A DNA stretch of 64,000 nucleotides from Gammaproteobacteria bacterium. GTDB taxonomy: Bacteria > Pseudomonadota > Gammaproteobacteria > Steroidobacterales > Woeseiaceae. The notes beneath the pieces are model-generated. The model saw only the letters and a program-made list of their open reading frames with translations. It did no database searches and was not told where the DNA came from. Below are positions 36,597 through 45,577 of the stretch, piece by piece. Within the stretch, counting starts at the first letter, position 1. Every line of letters begins with the position of its first letter. Both the position numbers and the translations under genes were made by a program. Location: contig JAACFB010000007.1 of the NCBI GenBank assembly GCA_009937615.1, positions 1-64,000 on the forward strand, given 5' to 3'.

Positions 36597-37027
36597 TCGC
36601 GCGCGCCGCTGCTTTGCGTGTTGCGGTTCCATGATCGATTGCTCTGGCCCGGCGCAACCGGCTCACCGATAAATCCCGTTACCGTACGGATGTTATCGAT
36701 GCTGCCGGGGTACGAAACGGATACGTCCAGCCGGTAAAGATCTTGGACGCCCGTCTCGGATACCACGGCGCGCCAGTGCCATTCGGTTCCGGCGTAATCG
36801 ACATCCCCCTCCGTGGAGCTCACATCCGGCAAAACGTTGGCAAGGCGCATCTCGGCAATCTTGTTTTGCGCGATCCAGCTCGCATACGTGCGCTCACGCA
36901 TCACGTTCGCAGTATCGATCATTTGCCCCATCTTGCTCGCTATTGCCAGCAATGACAGCCCGATGATGGCGAGTGCCACCATGACTTCGATCAGGGTAAA
37001 TCCATGCTGCTCAGGGGAAACGCGCAA
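36593..37027 (-). CDS. gspI: Type II secretion system minor pseudopilin I
   Basis: A 144-residue minor pseudopilin beginning MRVSPEQHGFTLIEVMVALA, a prepilin-peptidase substrate, with ASWIAQNKIAEMRL typical of GspI. The start is TTG; no ATG or GTG is available ahead of the cleavage site. GAGGA lies 11 bases upstream, slightly distant. Confidence 0.9.
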   Translation of the reverse strand: MRVSPEQHGFTLIEVMVALAIIGLSLLAIASKMGQMIDTANVMRERTYASWIAQNKIAEMRLANVLPDVSSTEGDVDYAGTEWHWRAVVSETGVQDLYRLDVSVSYPGSIDNIRTVTGFIGEPVAPGQSNRSWNRNTQSSGARE

Positions 37028-37031
37028 TTAT

Positions 37032-37592
37032 CTAATCGTCCTCGGTCAGTAGTTCGAGAGAGCCGGTCAGTCCGCCACGAAGCGCAACTGCCTGGTTGGA
37101 ATCGCTGCGGAGCACATGCAGCTCAAACGGCGTTATGTCTCCGCTCGAAAATACAAGAATATGCGGGGTGTACGTTTCTTTGGGTCCGGCGGCGCCGACC
37201 ATATCAGGATTGTCGAAATCAGCAGGTTCATCTTCGAGCATGATGTTCCGGCCCTCAAGATAAAGCTCGAGCTCAATATCTTCGGGTAACTGCCGCATTC
37301 GAAAGGTAGCGTCCCCGACCAGGTCGCCCCACTGATTTGTAAAGGGATTGTACTCAACGAACCGGTACGAATGAGCCATGAGCTCGAGCCCTAACTCGCG
37401 CCCCTGCATCACTGCCTCATCCTGAGCTACTTCGACGAGCGAGATAAGGCGACGCGCTTCTGTCTGGAGCTCACGGTCGTCCCCCAATAATCCAAGTGAC
37501 AGGAGCGCGACGGACGACACGATACCGATGATTACGATCACGACCAGTATCTCGATCAGAGAAAAGCCGTTACGCCGACCTGCAATAGTCAT
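37032..37592 (-). CDS. gspH: Type II secretion system minor pseudopilin H
   Basis: A 186-residue pseudopilin with leader RRNGFSLIEILVVIVIIGIV followed by a beta-rich globular domain with ELGLELMAHSYRFVEYNP. GspH joins the major pseudopilus to the I-J-K tip. Four bases separate it from gspI. Confidence 0.9.
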   Translation of the reverse strand: MTIAGRRNGFSLIEILVVIVIIGIVSSVALLSLGLLGDDRELQTEARRLISLVEVAQDEAVMQGRELGLELMAHSYRFVEYNPFTNQWGDLVGDATFRMRQLPEDIELELYLEGRNIMLEDEPADFDNPDMVGAAGPKETYTPHILVFSSGDITPFELHVLRSDSNQAVALRGGLTGSLELLTEDD

Positions 37593-37624
37593 GACCAGTA
37601 AATGACGTAGAGGTAACTGAGGAT

Positions 37625-38077
37625 TTAGTTGAGATCCCAGTTGCCGATGTCAGCGTCGACGCCTTCACCGCCAGGCCGCCCATCGCGTCCCAGTGTATAG
37701 ATGTCGATCTCGCCCTTATTCCCGGGATTGAGGTACAGGTACGGATTGCCCCAGGGATCTTGCGGTACCCGGTCCATGTAGCCGCCGGGTTTCCAGTTCT
37801 TGATGCCTGGGTCTGCCGGTTTCGTGACGAGCGATTCGAGTCCTTGCTCCGTGGACGGGTAGCTGAAGTTGTCGAGACGATAAAACTTGAGGGCATTTTC
37901 GAGATTCGATATCTCGGCCTTCGCTTTGGTGATCTGGGCGTCATCAACACGGCCAATGACATTGGGCGCCACGATAGCCGCCAGGATGCCGATAATAATC
38001 ACGACGACCATGATTTCGATGAGCGTAAAGCCATTTTGATCGCTACAAACGGCCGGATGGTTCGGTTTGTGCTTCAC
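37625..38077 (-). CDS. gspG: Type II secretion system major pseudopilin G
   Basis: A 150-residue major pseudopilin. QNGFTLIEIMVVVIIIGILA is the prepilin signal, ALKFYRLDNFSYPSTEQGL and DPWGNPYLYLNPG are the GspG signatures, and the acidic C-terminus (GEGVDADIGNWDLN) suits calcium binding. GTG start with GGAG seven bases upstream. It is the first T2SS gene here: gspC, D, E and F, normally upstream, are absent. Confidence 0.95.
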   Translation of the reverse strand: MKHKPNHPAVCSDQNGFTLIEIMVVVIIIGILAAIVAPNVIGRVDDAQITKAKAEISNLENALKFYRLDNFSYPSTEQGLESLVTKPADPGIKNWKPGGYMDRVPQDPWGNPYLYLNPGNKGEIDIYTLGRDGRPGGEGVDADIGNWDLN

Positions 38078-38149
38078 TCCGCTACTCCATAACAGACGGC
38101 AGAGCGCCTGAATTGACTCAATTAATGATTAAACGTCAGTATACCAAAC

Positions 38150-38767
38150 ATGGGGTTATACAAACGTGACTCTGGTCGCCGCCAATGGCTTGCAATGCGC
38201 TGCTGGGGGCTGCCAATCAGCATCATTACGCTCGCCGGACTGTTTGCCTTTGCAGGAGAACCCGGGCGGGAGTGGCTGCGCTATGAACGTGCCGGAATCG
38301 CCGCGGGTGAGGCCTGGCGCCTGGTCACCGGTCACCTGGTGCATCTGAACGTATCGCACTTTGCGCTAAATTCGGCCGGCATGGCGTTGGTTTGGTACCT
38401 TGTCGGCACCTACTTTGAACTGCGGTTCTGGCTATTGTTGATAGTCATGATCGTCGCCGGAATCGATCTCGGTTTCTGGGTTCTGGAGCCGCAGCTTGCC
38501 TGGTACGTCGGCCTGTCCGGCTTGCTCCACGGGATCCTCGCAGCCGGCATTGTCGGCGGAATTCGCGCAAAGCGGCGGGAGGCGTGGTGGCTGGGCATGC
38601 TTGTGATGACGAAACTCGGCTACGAGCAGTTGCTCGGACCGATCCCCGGCTCTGAGGAATCGGCGGGTGGCGCCGTGGTTGTAGCCGCGCATCTATTTGG
38701 CGCAATCACAGGCGCCGTAGCGAGCTTTTTCATACCCATTAGAGTCCGGATCAATGCATCGATATAA
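38150..38767 (+). CDS. rrtA: Rhombosortase (rhomboid-family intramembrane protease)
   Basis: A 205-residue protein with about six membrane helices. Rhomboid features: TGHLVHLNVSHFALNSAGMA (His and Asn in helix 2 region), the serine in VGLSGLLHGILAAGIVGG and the His in VVAAHLFGAITGAVAS. The compact size and sequence match the rhombosortase group, which cleaves GlyGly-CTERM tails of proteins exported by type II secretion. It is divergent from the gsp operon, 72 bases away, supporting that link. No GlyGly-CTERM protein is visible in the window. Confidence 0.85.
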   Translation: MGLYKRDSGRRQWLAMRCWGLPISIITLAGLFAFAGEPGREWLRYERAGIAAGEAWRLVTGHLVHLNVSHFALNSAGMALVWYLVGTYFELRFWLLLIVMIVAGIDLGFWVLEPQLAWYVGLSGLLHGILAAGIVGGIRAKRREAWWLGMLVMTKLGYEQLLGPIPGSEESAGGAVVVAAHLFGAITGAVASFFIPIRVRINASI

Positions 38768-38803
38768 TCCGCAACGCAAACCCACTAGATGGCGGAGACG
38801 GCT

Positions 38804-39730
38804 TTGACAATCGCAATGGTATTCCCCGGACAGGGGTCGCAGTCTCCGGGTATGCAAGCAGAACTGGCGGAGGCCTATCCGGATGTTGTTGATTGCTATG
38901 CGGAAGCCAGCGAGATTCTCGGCTTCGACCTCTGGCAACTTGTGCAAGAGGGTCCGAGTGAACGGCTCGCGGAGACTGTCATCACGCAGCCCGCGATGTT
39001 AACGGCTGGATACGCGACATGGCGGGTGTGGCAAACCGCCGGCGGTCGTGCGCCAACGCAGATGGCCGGACACAGCCTCGGCGAATACTCTGCGCTTGTT
39101 TGCGCCGGGGCCATCAGCTTTGCCGAAGCTCTCACGGTCGTTAAGAGGCGAGCAGAACTGATGCAAAGCGCGGTTCCGGCAGGTGCCGGGGCGATGGCAG
39201 CCATCCTCGGACTCGATGACGCGGCGATCACGGCGGTGTGCCGGGAGGCAGCAGAGGAGGGCGTTGCGGATGCGGTAAATTTCAACGCGCCCGGACAGGT
39301 TGTTATCGCAGGAGATTCGGCGGCAATAGCCCGTGCAATCGAACTGGCCAAAGAGCAGGGTGCACGTCGTGCACTGATGCTGCCTGTCAGCGTTCCGGCG
39401 CATTCTGCGCTGATGCGCGAAGCGGGTGAAGCGCTGGCCGACTCGCTCTCATCCGCACCGTTCTCAACGCCCACGATCACCGTTATCGCGGCGTCGGACG
39501 GCAAACCTTATCTGGATGCGGGCGACATACGCGAGCGCCTCGAGCGACAGGTATATTCACCCGTGCGCTGGGTCAGCACGATCAACGCCTTGATCGGGGG
39601 TGGCGCAACATCCATTCTCGAATGCGGCCCCGGCAAGGTACTGACCGGTTTGTTGCGCCGCATCGACAAGACTGTGCCCGGCGCATGTATCGACAGCGTC
39701 GAGAGCCTGGAAAGGGCCCTGCAGGCCTGA
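38804..39730 (+). CDS. fabD: Malonyl-CoA:ACP transacylase FabD
   Basis: Transfers malonyl from CoA to acyl carrier protein. MVFPGQGSQSPGMQ, the nucleophile motif AGHSLGEYSAL and the later SVPAHSALM with the catalytic His are present. Two starts are possible: ATG at 38789 with no ribosome site, or TTG at 38804 with GGAG six bases upstream. The TTG gives MTIAMVFPGQGSQ, aligning exactly with FabD beginnings, so I use it (308 residues). It opens the fab cluster. Confidence 0.95.
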   Translation: MTIAMVFPGQGSQSPGMQAELAEAYPDVVDCYAEASEILGFDLWQLVQEGPSERLAETVITQPAMLTAGYATWRVWQTAGGRAPTQMAGHSLGEYSALVCAGAISFAEALTVVKRRAELMQSAVPAGAGAMAAILGLDDAAITAVCREAAEEGVADAVNFNAPGQVVIAGDSAAIARAIELAKEQGARRALMLPVSVPAHSALMREAGEALADSLSSAPFSTPTITVIAASDGKPYLDAGDIRERLERQVYSPVRWVSTINALIGGGATSILECGPGKVLTGLLRRIDKTVPGACIDSVESLERALQA

Positions 39731-39762
39731 CGCCAATTTACTTGAGATCATAAGGACTCCTC

Positions 39763-40518
39763 ATGAGGCATACGTTTAGCAACGACGCGCTGCAAGGCGA
39801 AATCGCGCTGGTGACAGGCGCTTCCCGTGGCATTGGCGCGGCAATTGCGCAGGCTCTTGCGGCGGCGGGTGCTACCGTGATCGGAACTGCGACGAGCGAG
39901 GATGGCGCTTTGGGTATCGACGCGGCGCTCAGTTCGAGCGGCAGAGGCGTAGTTATGAACATCGCTGATGCCGAGTCGATCCTGGCGGGGATGGCTGATA
40001 TCCAGAAAAACGAAGGTCATCCTTCAATTGTTGTCAATAATGCCGGTATTACGCGCGACAACCTGCTGATGCGCATGAAGGAGGAGGAATGGGACCAGGT
40101 TATCTCTACAAACCTGAGCGGCGTGTATCGCGTCTGCAAAGCCTCGTTGCGCGGCATGATGAAGTCCAAGAAAGGCCGGATCATCAATATTGCCTCGGTG
40201 ATTGGGGTCATGGGGAACGCGGGGCAGTCCAATTATGCCGCTGCCAAGGCAGGTATCATCGGATTCTCGAAATCGCTTGCACGTGAAATAGGCTCCAGGA
40301 ACATTACCGTAAACGTTGTGGCGCCCGGGTTTATTGATACCGACATGACGCGAGTGCTTCCGGAAGATCAGCGCACCTCCATGCTGGCGCAGGTGCCGCT
40401 GAATCGGCTGGGGCAGAGTCAGGATATCGCCAATGCAGTGGTTTTCCTGGCCTCCGATGCGGGCAGCTATATCACAGGAGAAACGCTGCACGTGAATGGC
40501 GGCATGCTAATGGACTGA
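39763..40518 (+). CDS. fabG: 3-oxoacyl-ACP reductase FabG
   Basis: A 251-residue short-chain dehydrogenase: VTGASRGIGAAIAQAL binds NADPH, NNAGITRD is structural, and the catalytic Ser/Tyr/Lys lie in INIASVIGVMGNAGQSNYAAAKAG. It reduces 3-oxoacyl-ACP in each elongation round. AAGGA precedes the ATG, and it sits between fabD and acpP as usual. Confidence 0.97.
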   Translation: MRHTFSNDALQGEIALVTGASRGIGAAIAQALAAAGATVIGTATSEDGALGIDAALSSSGRGVVMNIADAESILAGMADIQKNEGHPSIVVNNAGITRDNLLMRMKEEEWDQVISTNLSGVYRVCKASLRGMMKSKKGRIINIASVIGVMGNAGQSNYAAAKAGIIGFSKSLAREIGSRNITVNVVAPGFIDTDMTRVLPEDQRTSMLAQVPLNRLGQSQDIANAVVFLASDAGSYITGETLHVNGGMLMD

Positions 40519-40540
40519 ATTGACGCCAATTCTGTGTAGA

Positions 40541-40565
40541 TTGACTCGTACGATTCACATACAAT
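40541..40565 (+). promoter_or_regulatory. Possible acpP promoter
   Basis: TACAAT (40560-40565) is a good -10 box. TTGACT lies at 40541-40546, but the 13-base spacing is short, so the -35 assignment is doubtful. A separate acpP promoter is common because ACP is needed in high amounts. Confidence 0.3.
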
Positions 40566-40657
40566 ACCGGCCACGGTCGTTGCCGCCTTGACTTATCAAG
40601 GACTTACGGTCGGGCCGTGCAACAAATTGATGAGCCTTCTCAGGAGAAGCGACCACT

Positions 40658-40900
40658 ATGAGCAGTATCGAAGAACAAGTTAAGAGCATCGTTGCCGAAC
40701 AACTCGGGGTAAAAGAAGACGAAGTGACGAACGATGCTTCATTTGTCGATGACCTGGGTGCCGATTCCCTCGACACGGTCGAGCTGGTCATGGCCCTCGA
40801 GGAAGAATTCGAGACTGAAATCCCCGACGAGGAGGCCGAGAAGATTACAACGGTGCAACAAGCTATCGATTTTGTCACTGCTCGCACAGCGGACAGTTAA
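40658..40900 (+). CDS. acpP: Acyl carrier protein
   Basis: An 80-residue very acidic helical protein. The phosphopantetheine serine is in [20 protein letters not shown]. It carries growing acyl chains between the Fab enzymes. AGGAG precedes the ATG by about nine bases. Confidence 0.98.
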   Translation: MSSIEEQVKSIVAEQLGVKEDEVTNDASFVDDLGADSLDTVELVMALEEEFETEIPDEEAEKITTVQQAIDFVTARTADS

Positions 40901-40907
40901 TGCTTGA

Positions 40908-40930
40908 GGCGCGGCACCTGTTGCCGCGCC
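40908..40930 (+). terminator. GC-rich hairpin between acpP and fabF
   Basis: GGCGCGGC pairs perfectly with GCCGCGCC over a seven-base loop, followed by GGTACTTTTC. It starts eight bases after the acpP stop. It could partly terminate or stabilise the abundant acpP message. Confidence 0.5.
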
Positions 40931-40985
40931 GGTACTTTTCATCGTTGCTGCCTCGGCAGACCCGCAAGATTTAAACGGACCTCTC

Positions 40986-42227
40986 TTGAAAGAACGACGC
41001 GTCGTTATTACCGGAATGGGTATGAACTCACCGGTAGGAAGCCGGCTGGATGTTGCGTGGAGAAATGTGTGCGAGGGCGTGTCTGGCATTCATGTCATTG
41101 ATGATTTTGACACCAGCATGTTGCCGACCCGTATCGGCGGCACGGTCAAGGACTTCAATCCGGACGATTACCTCTCGCCAAAAGACCAGCGAAAAACTGA
41201 TCCTTTTGTACATTACGGCCTGGCCGCGAGCATCGATGCAATAACAGATTCCGGTCTCGAAATCACAGCCGAAAACGGGCATCGTATTGGTGTAGCAATG
41301 GGCTCCGGCATCGGTGGTATACAGACGATCGAGGAAAACCATAAAAGGATGCTTGAAGGTGGGATGCGCAAGGTATCACCGTTCTTCATTCCGGGCAGCA
41401 TCATCAACATGACGTCGGGCTACGTCAGCATCACGAAGCACATTACAGGCCCCAACGTATCGATCGTCACCGCCTGCGCGACTTCCGCACACTGCATCGG
41501 TTTCGCTGGTCGCTGTATCGAACATGGCGATGCTGACGTTATGCTTGCCGGCGGCTCCGAGCATGCGACTTCGCCGCTGGCGATGGGGGGCTTTTGTTCT
41601 GCCCGCGCGATGTCAACGCGCAACGATGATCCGACGCGGGCGAGCCGGCCCTGGGACATTGACCGGGACGGTTTCGTGCTGAGCAACGGCGCCGGTTGCA
41701 TAGTGCTCGAAGAGCTGGAGCACGCCAAACGCAGAGGCGCCCGCATTTATGCCGAACTTATCGGGTTCGGCATGAGCGGCGATGCGTACCATATTACGTT
41801 GCCGCCAGCGGACGGCGACGGCGCACGCAGAGCAATGGAAGCAGCGATCAATGACGCTGGGATAACGCCGGACGATATCGACTATCTGAATGCTCATGGG
41901 ACCTCCACCCCTGCAGGCGATGCCGGTGAGGCCGTCGGAATCCGGAGAGCCTTCGGCGACGCGGCAGACAGGCTGATGGTCAGCTCGACCAAGTCGACAA
42001 CAGGGCATCTTCTAGGTGCCGCCGGCGTGGTCGAATCAATATTTTGCATTCAGGCCATCAACGAGCAGGTCGTCCCTCCCACGATCAACCTGGATAACCA
42101 GGATCCGGCCTGCGACCTTGACTGCGTGCCACATACAGCGCGCGACGCCCGGGTAAAAACGGCGATTTCCAATTCATTCGGGTTCGGCGGGACCAACAGC
42201 AGCCTGATTTTTCGCGCTTTTGACTAA
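40986..42227 (+). CDS. fabF: 3-oxoacyl-ACP synthase II FabF
   Basis: A 413-residue condensing enzyme. The catalytic Cys is in IVTACATSAHCIGFAG, the two His in NAHGTSTPAGD and KSTTGHLLGAAG, and SNSFGFGGTNSSL closes the protein. It elongates acyl-ACP with malonyl-ACP. The TTG start at 40986 is chosen because MKERRVVITGMG aligns with FabF beginnings; the ribosome site is weak. Confidence 0.96.
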   Translation: MKERRVVITGMGMNSPVGSRLDVAWRNVCEGVSGIHVIDDFDTSMLPTRIGGTVKDFNPDDYLSPKDQRKTDPFVHYGLAASIDAITDSGLEITAENGHRIGVAMGSGIGGIQTIEENHKRMLEGGMRKVSPFFIPGSIINMTSGYVSITKHITGPNVSIVTACATSAHCIGFAGRCIEHGDADVMLAGGSEHATSPLAMGGFCSARAMSTRNDDPTRASRPWDIDRDGFVLSNGAGCIVLEELEHAKRRGARIYAELIGFGMSGDAYHITLPPADGDGARRAMEAAINDAGITPDDIDYLNAHGTSTPAGDAGEAVGIRRAFGDAADRLMVSSTKSTTGHLLGAAGVVESIFCIQAINEQVVPPTINLDNQDPACDLDCVPHTARDARVKTAISNSFGFGGTNSSLIFRAFD

Positions 42228-42532
42228 GCCAGCAAGGTGCCGATCGCAGAATGCTTTTTTGCCGCTAAACCGCGGCAGCCGGCACCGCTCATAGTCTCCG
42301 ACCTGACTTCTGACGGCGGTAACGTGGCATTCTGGGTTACCATGAATGCAGTGATCTTCAGGCGAAGCCGCATCGCTGCTATGAGCATGGGCACACAACA
42401 CGTTGTTTCGGGACACGGATACGATTTGGCAGGTGGATCGTTGCACCTGGAGCTTCTGCCGAGCCAGGTTTCTGGCGCTTCAGGCCGGTTCAGTAGGCCC
42501 GAGCTGGTAGGTTCGATGGCTGCGCAAGAACG
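42228..42532. other. Gene-free spacer where pabC usually lies
   Basis: About 305 bases between fabF and mltG. Short frames on both strands (for example 42237-42536 plus) show no recognisable domain, no aminodeoxychorismate-lyase motif and no ribosome site. In many gammaproteobacteria pabC occupies this place. It may be eroded sequence or simply a long spacer. Confidence 0.5.
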
Positions 42533-43567
42533 ATGAGGCGCCTGATTATTGGTGCAGCTGCGGCTGCGATAACCGTTCTTGGGGCGATAAGCATTGCCTT
42601 CCTGTATACGGGGCAGTACCTGGATACCCCGGTCAGCATCGCTGATGCCGACGTTGAATTCCAAATAGAGCCGGGCGCGACATTTCGGCAGGTGAGTGAC
42701 ACGCTGGCTGGAAGAGGCATCATTCACAAACCCTGGCTTTTCCGCTTATACGGTCGTTGGACCGGTGACGCCAACTCGATTCAGGCCGGCGATTACCTGA
42801 TTGAACCGGGTTTGACCCCAAGAGAGCTGTTGGAAAAATTTACCAGCGGTGCCGTTCGGCTGTATTCGTTTACGATTATTGAAGGCTGGAATCAGTGGGA
42901 TCTATTACGAGCAGTGCAAACTCATCGGCAGCTGAAGTCGGAGCTTACCGTCGAGGATTGGCCTGCATTTCTGCAGCAGCTTGGCGCGGATACAGACCAC
43001 CCTGAGGGCCTGTTTCTGCCCGATACCTACCGCTTCCCGAGAGGCACAACGGATCGCGCTGTCTTACAACAGGCGTATGAGCTAATGCAGGAATTTCTGA
43101 CGCAGGAGTGGTCGAAACGAGCCGAAGATATACCGGTCTCCTCACCCTATGAGGCACTGATACTGGCTTCAATCGTCGAAAAAGAGACCGCTCGCGCTGA
43201 TGAGCGTGCGCTAATCGCCGGAGTGTTCACACGGCGGCTTGAAAAAGGCATGAGGCTCCAAACCGATCCGACCGTAATTTACGGCATTGGGCCGGATTTT
43301 GACGGCAACCTGCGGCGGCGCGATCTGCGGTCAGATACGCCTTACAACACTTACACACGCCGTGGGCTGCCGCCTACACCGATTGCCATGCCGGGCAGGG
43401 CATCCATACAGGCAGCGCTGCATCCCGCAGAAGGTGATGAGCTGTACTTTGTTGCCACGGGTCTCGATGATGGCAGTCACAAGTTTTCTGTAAACAAAGA
43501 ACAACATGACGCCGCTGTGGCAGAGTACCTGCGCCGATTGCGTGATCGGCGTAACCAAGGACATTGA
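42533..43567 (+). CDS. mltG: Endolytic murein transglycosylase MltG
   Basis: A 344-residue inner-membrane protein with a helix at the N-terminus (LIIGAAAAAITVLGAISIAF), a LysM-like region (EPGATFRQVSDTLAGRGII) and the YceG catalytic domain with ILASIVEKETARADE, whose Glu is catalytic, and TDPTVIYG. It cuts nascent glycan strands and may set their length. The stop lies one base before the tmk start. Confidence 0.95.
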   Translation: MRRLIIGAAAAAITVLGAISIAFLYTGQYLDTPVSIADADVEFQIEPGATFRQVSDTLAGRGIIHKPWLFRLYGRWTGDANSIQAGDYLIEPGLTPRELLEKFTSGAVRLYSFTIIEGWNQWDLLRAVQTHRQLKSELTVEDWPAFLQQLGADTDHPEGLFLPDTYRFPRGTTDRAVLQQAYELMQEFLTQEWSKRAEDIPVSSPYEALILASIVEKETARADERALIAGVFTRRLEKGMRLQTDPTVIYGIGPDFDGNLRRRDLRSDTPYNTYTRRGLPPTPIAMPGRASIQAALHPAEGDELYFVATGLDDGSHKFSVNKEQHDAAVAEYLRRLRDRRNQGH

Positions 43568-43568
43568 A

Positions 43569-44189
43569 TTGAATACGGGCAGATTCATCACGGTCGAAGG
43601 TATCGAAGGGGTTGGTAAGTCGACCAATATCGAGCACCTGTCACGCATCATCGAAAGCCGCGGATTCAAAGTACTCAAGACACGCGAGCCCGGCGGCACA
43701 CCGATGGCCGAGCGGATCCGGGCGCTGCTTGTCGAGCACGGCGAGGAAGAGTTACCCGATATCGCCGAATTGCTGCTGATGTTTGCAGCGCGTGCCTTGC
43801 ACGTGAACAACGTTATCCGGCCAGCGCTCGCTGCCGGAACATGGGTGGTCTGTGATCGATTTACCGACGCCAGCAGGGCCTATCAAGGGGGCGGCCGCGG
43901 CATTCCAATGAATAACATCAATCAACTCGCGGACTGGGTGCATGGGAATCTGCAGCCAGACCTGACGATCTTGCTGGATGCGCCGGTCGATACCGGGCTG
44001 GATCGCGCAGGCCGGCGAGGGGAGCCCGATCGCATAGAAGTGGAGCGCCGCGAATTCTTCAGTCGTGTTCGTGAAACCTATCTGCAACTTGCCGGATCGG
44101 AGCCCGAACGGTTTATCGTCGTGGATGCGACCCAGGATCTCGAGTCGGTGCGCAGAGCCGTGGAACGGATCGCATTAGAAATCGAATAA
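43569..44189 (+). CDS. tmk: Thymidylate kinase
   Basis: A 206-residue dTMP kinase. The P-loop is FITVEGIEGVGKSTNIEHL, the DR(Y/F) motif is in VVCDRFTDASRAYQGGGRG, and the LID region has GRRGEPDRIE. The start is TTG with AAGGA seven bases upstream; an in-frame ATG at 43506 lies inside mltG and is rejected. Neighbouring mltG and holB are the usual partners. Confidence 0.95.
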   Translation: MNTGRFITVEGIEGVGKSTNIEHLSRIIESRGFKVLKTREPGGTPMAERIRALLVEHGEEELPDIAELLLMFAARALHVNNVIRPALAAGTWVVCDRFTDASRAYQGGGRGIPMNNINQLADWVHGNLQPDLTILLDAPVDTGLDRAGRRGEPDRIEVERREFFSRVRETYLQLAGSEPERFIVVDATQDLESVRRAVERIALEIE

Positions 44190-44224
44190 TTAACTTTAAT
44201 TAACTGTTATAAATAATTGATTAT

Positions 44225-45211
44225 ATGGATATTAGTTGGCTTAAGCAGTTTGCCCAATCCTGGATCGACCGTGCCGAACACGGGCGATTGCCGCATGCCG
44301 TGCTGCTAGCGGGGCCTGCCGGCGTCGGCAAACGGGCTGCCGCCGGCTGGATTGCCGAACGACACCTGAAAATCGGGCCCCAAGTGGAGTTGCCACAGTT
44401 TCCGCCGGCAACACTTCAGCATGCTGATCTGCGCTGGATTTCGCCCGCAGAGGACAAACAGACAATCAGTATCGACCAGATCCGGACGCTCGTGTCGGAG
44501 ATCAGCCTGACAAGTTATGAGGGCGTCGGTAAGGTGGCTGTCGTAGAACCTGCTAACGCCATGACCGTTAACGCGGCCAATAGTCTGCTAAAGACGCTCG
44601 AAGAGCCTCCGGGCAATGCCATACTGATCCTGATCGCCGACCGCGTCGGCAGTCTTCCCGCGACAATCTTCAGCCGTTGCCAGCGAATTGAGCTGCTGGC
44701 TCCGTCCGAAGCGGAGGGACTCGCCTGGCTCGAGAGCCTGCGCCCCGGTACACAGTGGGCCGAGGCGCTGAAACTTGCGGGTTACGCGCCCCTGGCGGCC
44801 CTGCAGGCCGTTGAGCAGCTGGATACGCACGCCGCGCTAAGCCGGGACTTCGCAGCTGTCGCCAGCGCTCGAGAATCAGCCATTGATGTCGCTGCGCGCT
44901 GGAACCGGCTGGAGATCGACTTTGTGCTGCTATGGCTGGCGCGCCAGGTTCAACAGTTGATTATTAGCCAGTCGGGTAGCCCGACTGGCGTATTTGGGCC
45001 GGGAATGGACAAATCTGTGCTGACGCGCATGGACACTCGAAATCTGTTCTGCTATTTAGATACGGTTAACCGGTTGCGTGGACAACAAAGCGGTTCCTTC
45101 AATGTCCAGTTAGCGCTTGAGGGATTGTTGTTGGACCTCGCTGACGGGCTCAGTAATTGTTGCCCGTCGCTGCCGGAAGATGGTATGCGGTTCATGCGAG
45201 CAAAGAGGTAG
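44225..45211 (+). CDS. holB: DNA polymerase III delta-prime subunit HolB
   Basis: A 328-residue clamp-loader subunit. LLAGPAGVGKRAAAGWIAE is the P-loop region, LLKTLEEPPGNAILILIAD and SRCQRIELL follow the family pattern. The four-cysteine zinc module normally found just after the P-loop helix is absent here: no Cys occurs between residue 1 and the SRC motif. An AT-rich stretch precedes the ATG and no good ribosome site is visible. The gene sits between tmk and pilZ as expected. Confidence 0.92.
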   Translation: MDISWLKQFAQSWIDRAEHGRLPHAVLLAGPAGVGKRAAAGWIAERHLKIGPQVELPQFPPATLQHADLRWISPAEDKQTISIDQIRTLVSEISLTSYEGVGKVAVVEPANAMTVNAANSLLKTLEEPPGNAILILIADRVGSLPATIFSRCQRIELLAPSEAEGLAWLESLRPGTQWAEALKLAGYAPLAALQAVEQLDTHAALSRDFAAVASARESAIDVAARWNRLEIDFVLLWLARQVQQLIISQSGSPTGVFGPGMDKSVLTRMDTRNLFCYLDTVNRLRGQQSGSFNVQLALEGLLLDLADGLSNCCPSLPEDGMRFMRAKR

Positions 45212-45215
45212 ACCC

Positions 45216-45554
45216 ATGAGTAAACCTGGACTTTTGACGCTGACGATCAAGGACAAGAGCGCCCTTTACCTGGCGTACATGCCGTATGTCATTAACGGTG
45301 GTTTGTTTATTCCAACAAACAGCTCTTATCGCCTTGGTGACGAGGTTTTCATGCTGCTTAACCTGATGGGCGAGGAAGAAAAGATACCGGTCGCCGGGAC
45401 GGTGATCTGGATGACGCCGAAAGGCGCCCAGGGCAAGCGTACGGCCGGTATCGGGGTGCAGTTCAGTGAACAGGACCAGGGGAACACGCAAAAGAAGATC
45501 GAAAATTATCTCGCCGGGGCGCTCGGCGGGGACAAGCCCACACACACGATGTAA
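45216..45554 (+). CDS. PilZ-domain protein, type IV pilus type
   Basis: A 112-residue stand-alone PilZ domain with YMPYVINGGLFIPTNSSYRL, GDEVFMLLNLM and the C-terminal KRTAGIGVQFSEQD. The RxxxR c-di-GMP motif is missing, as in PilZ proper, which acts in pilus assembly by protein contact. ATG at 45216 has AGAGG upstream. It ends the fab-tmk-holB cluster, the normal location of pilZ. Confidence 0.9.
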   Translation: MSKPGLLTLTIKDKSALYLAYMPYVINGGLFIPTNSSYRLGDEVFMLLNLMGEEEKIPVAGTVIWMTPKGAQGKRTAGIGVQFSEQDQGNTQKKIENYLAGALGGDKPTHTM

Positions 45555-45577
45555 AGATTGCTGGAGCAGGTCTCGGA

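Noticed and set aside
42237..42536. 99-codon frame between fabF and mltG, considered as a pabC remnant
   Set aside because: No aminodeoxychorismate-lyase motif, no ribosome site and no similarity I recognise, so recorded as spacer only.
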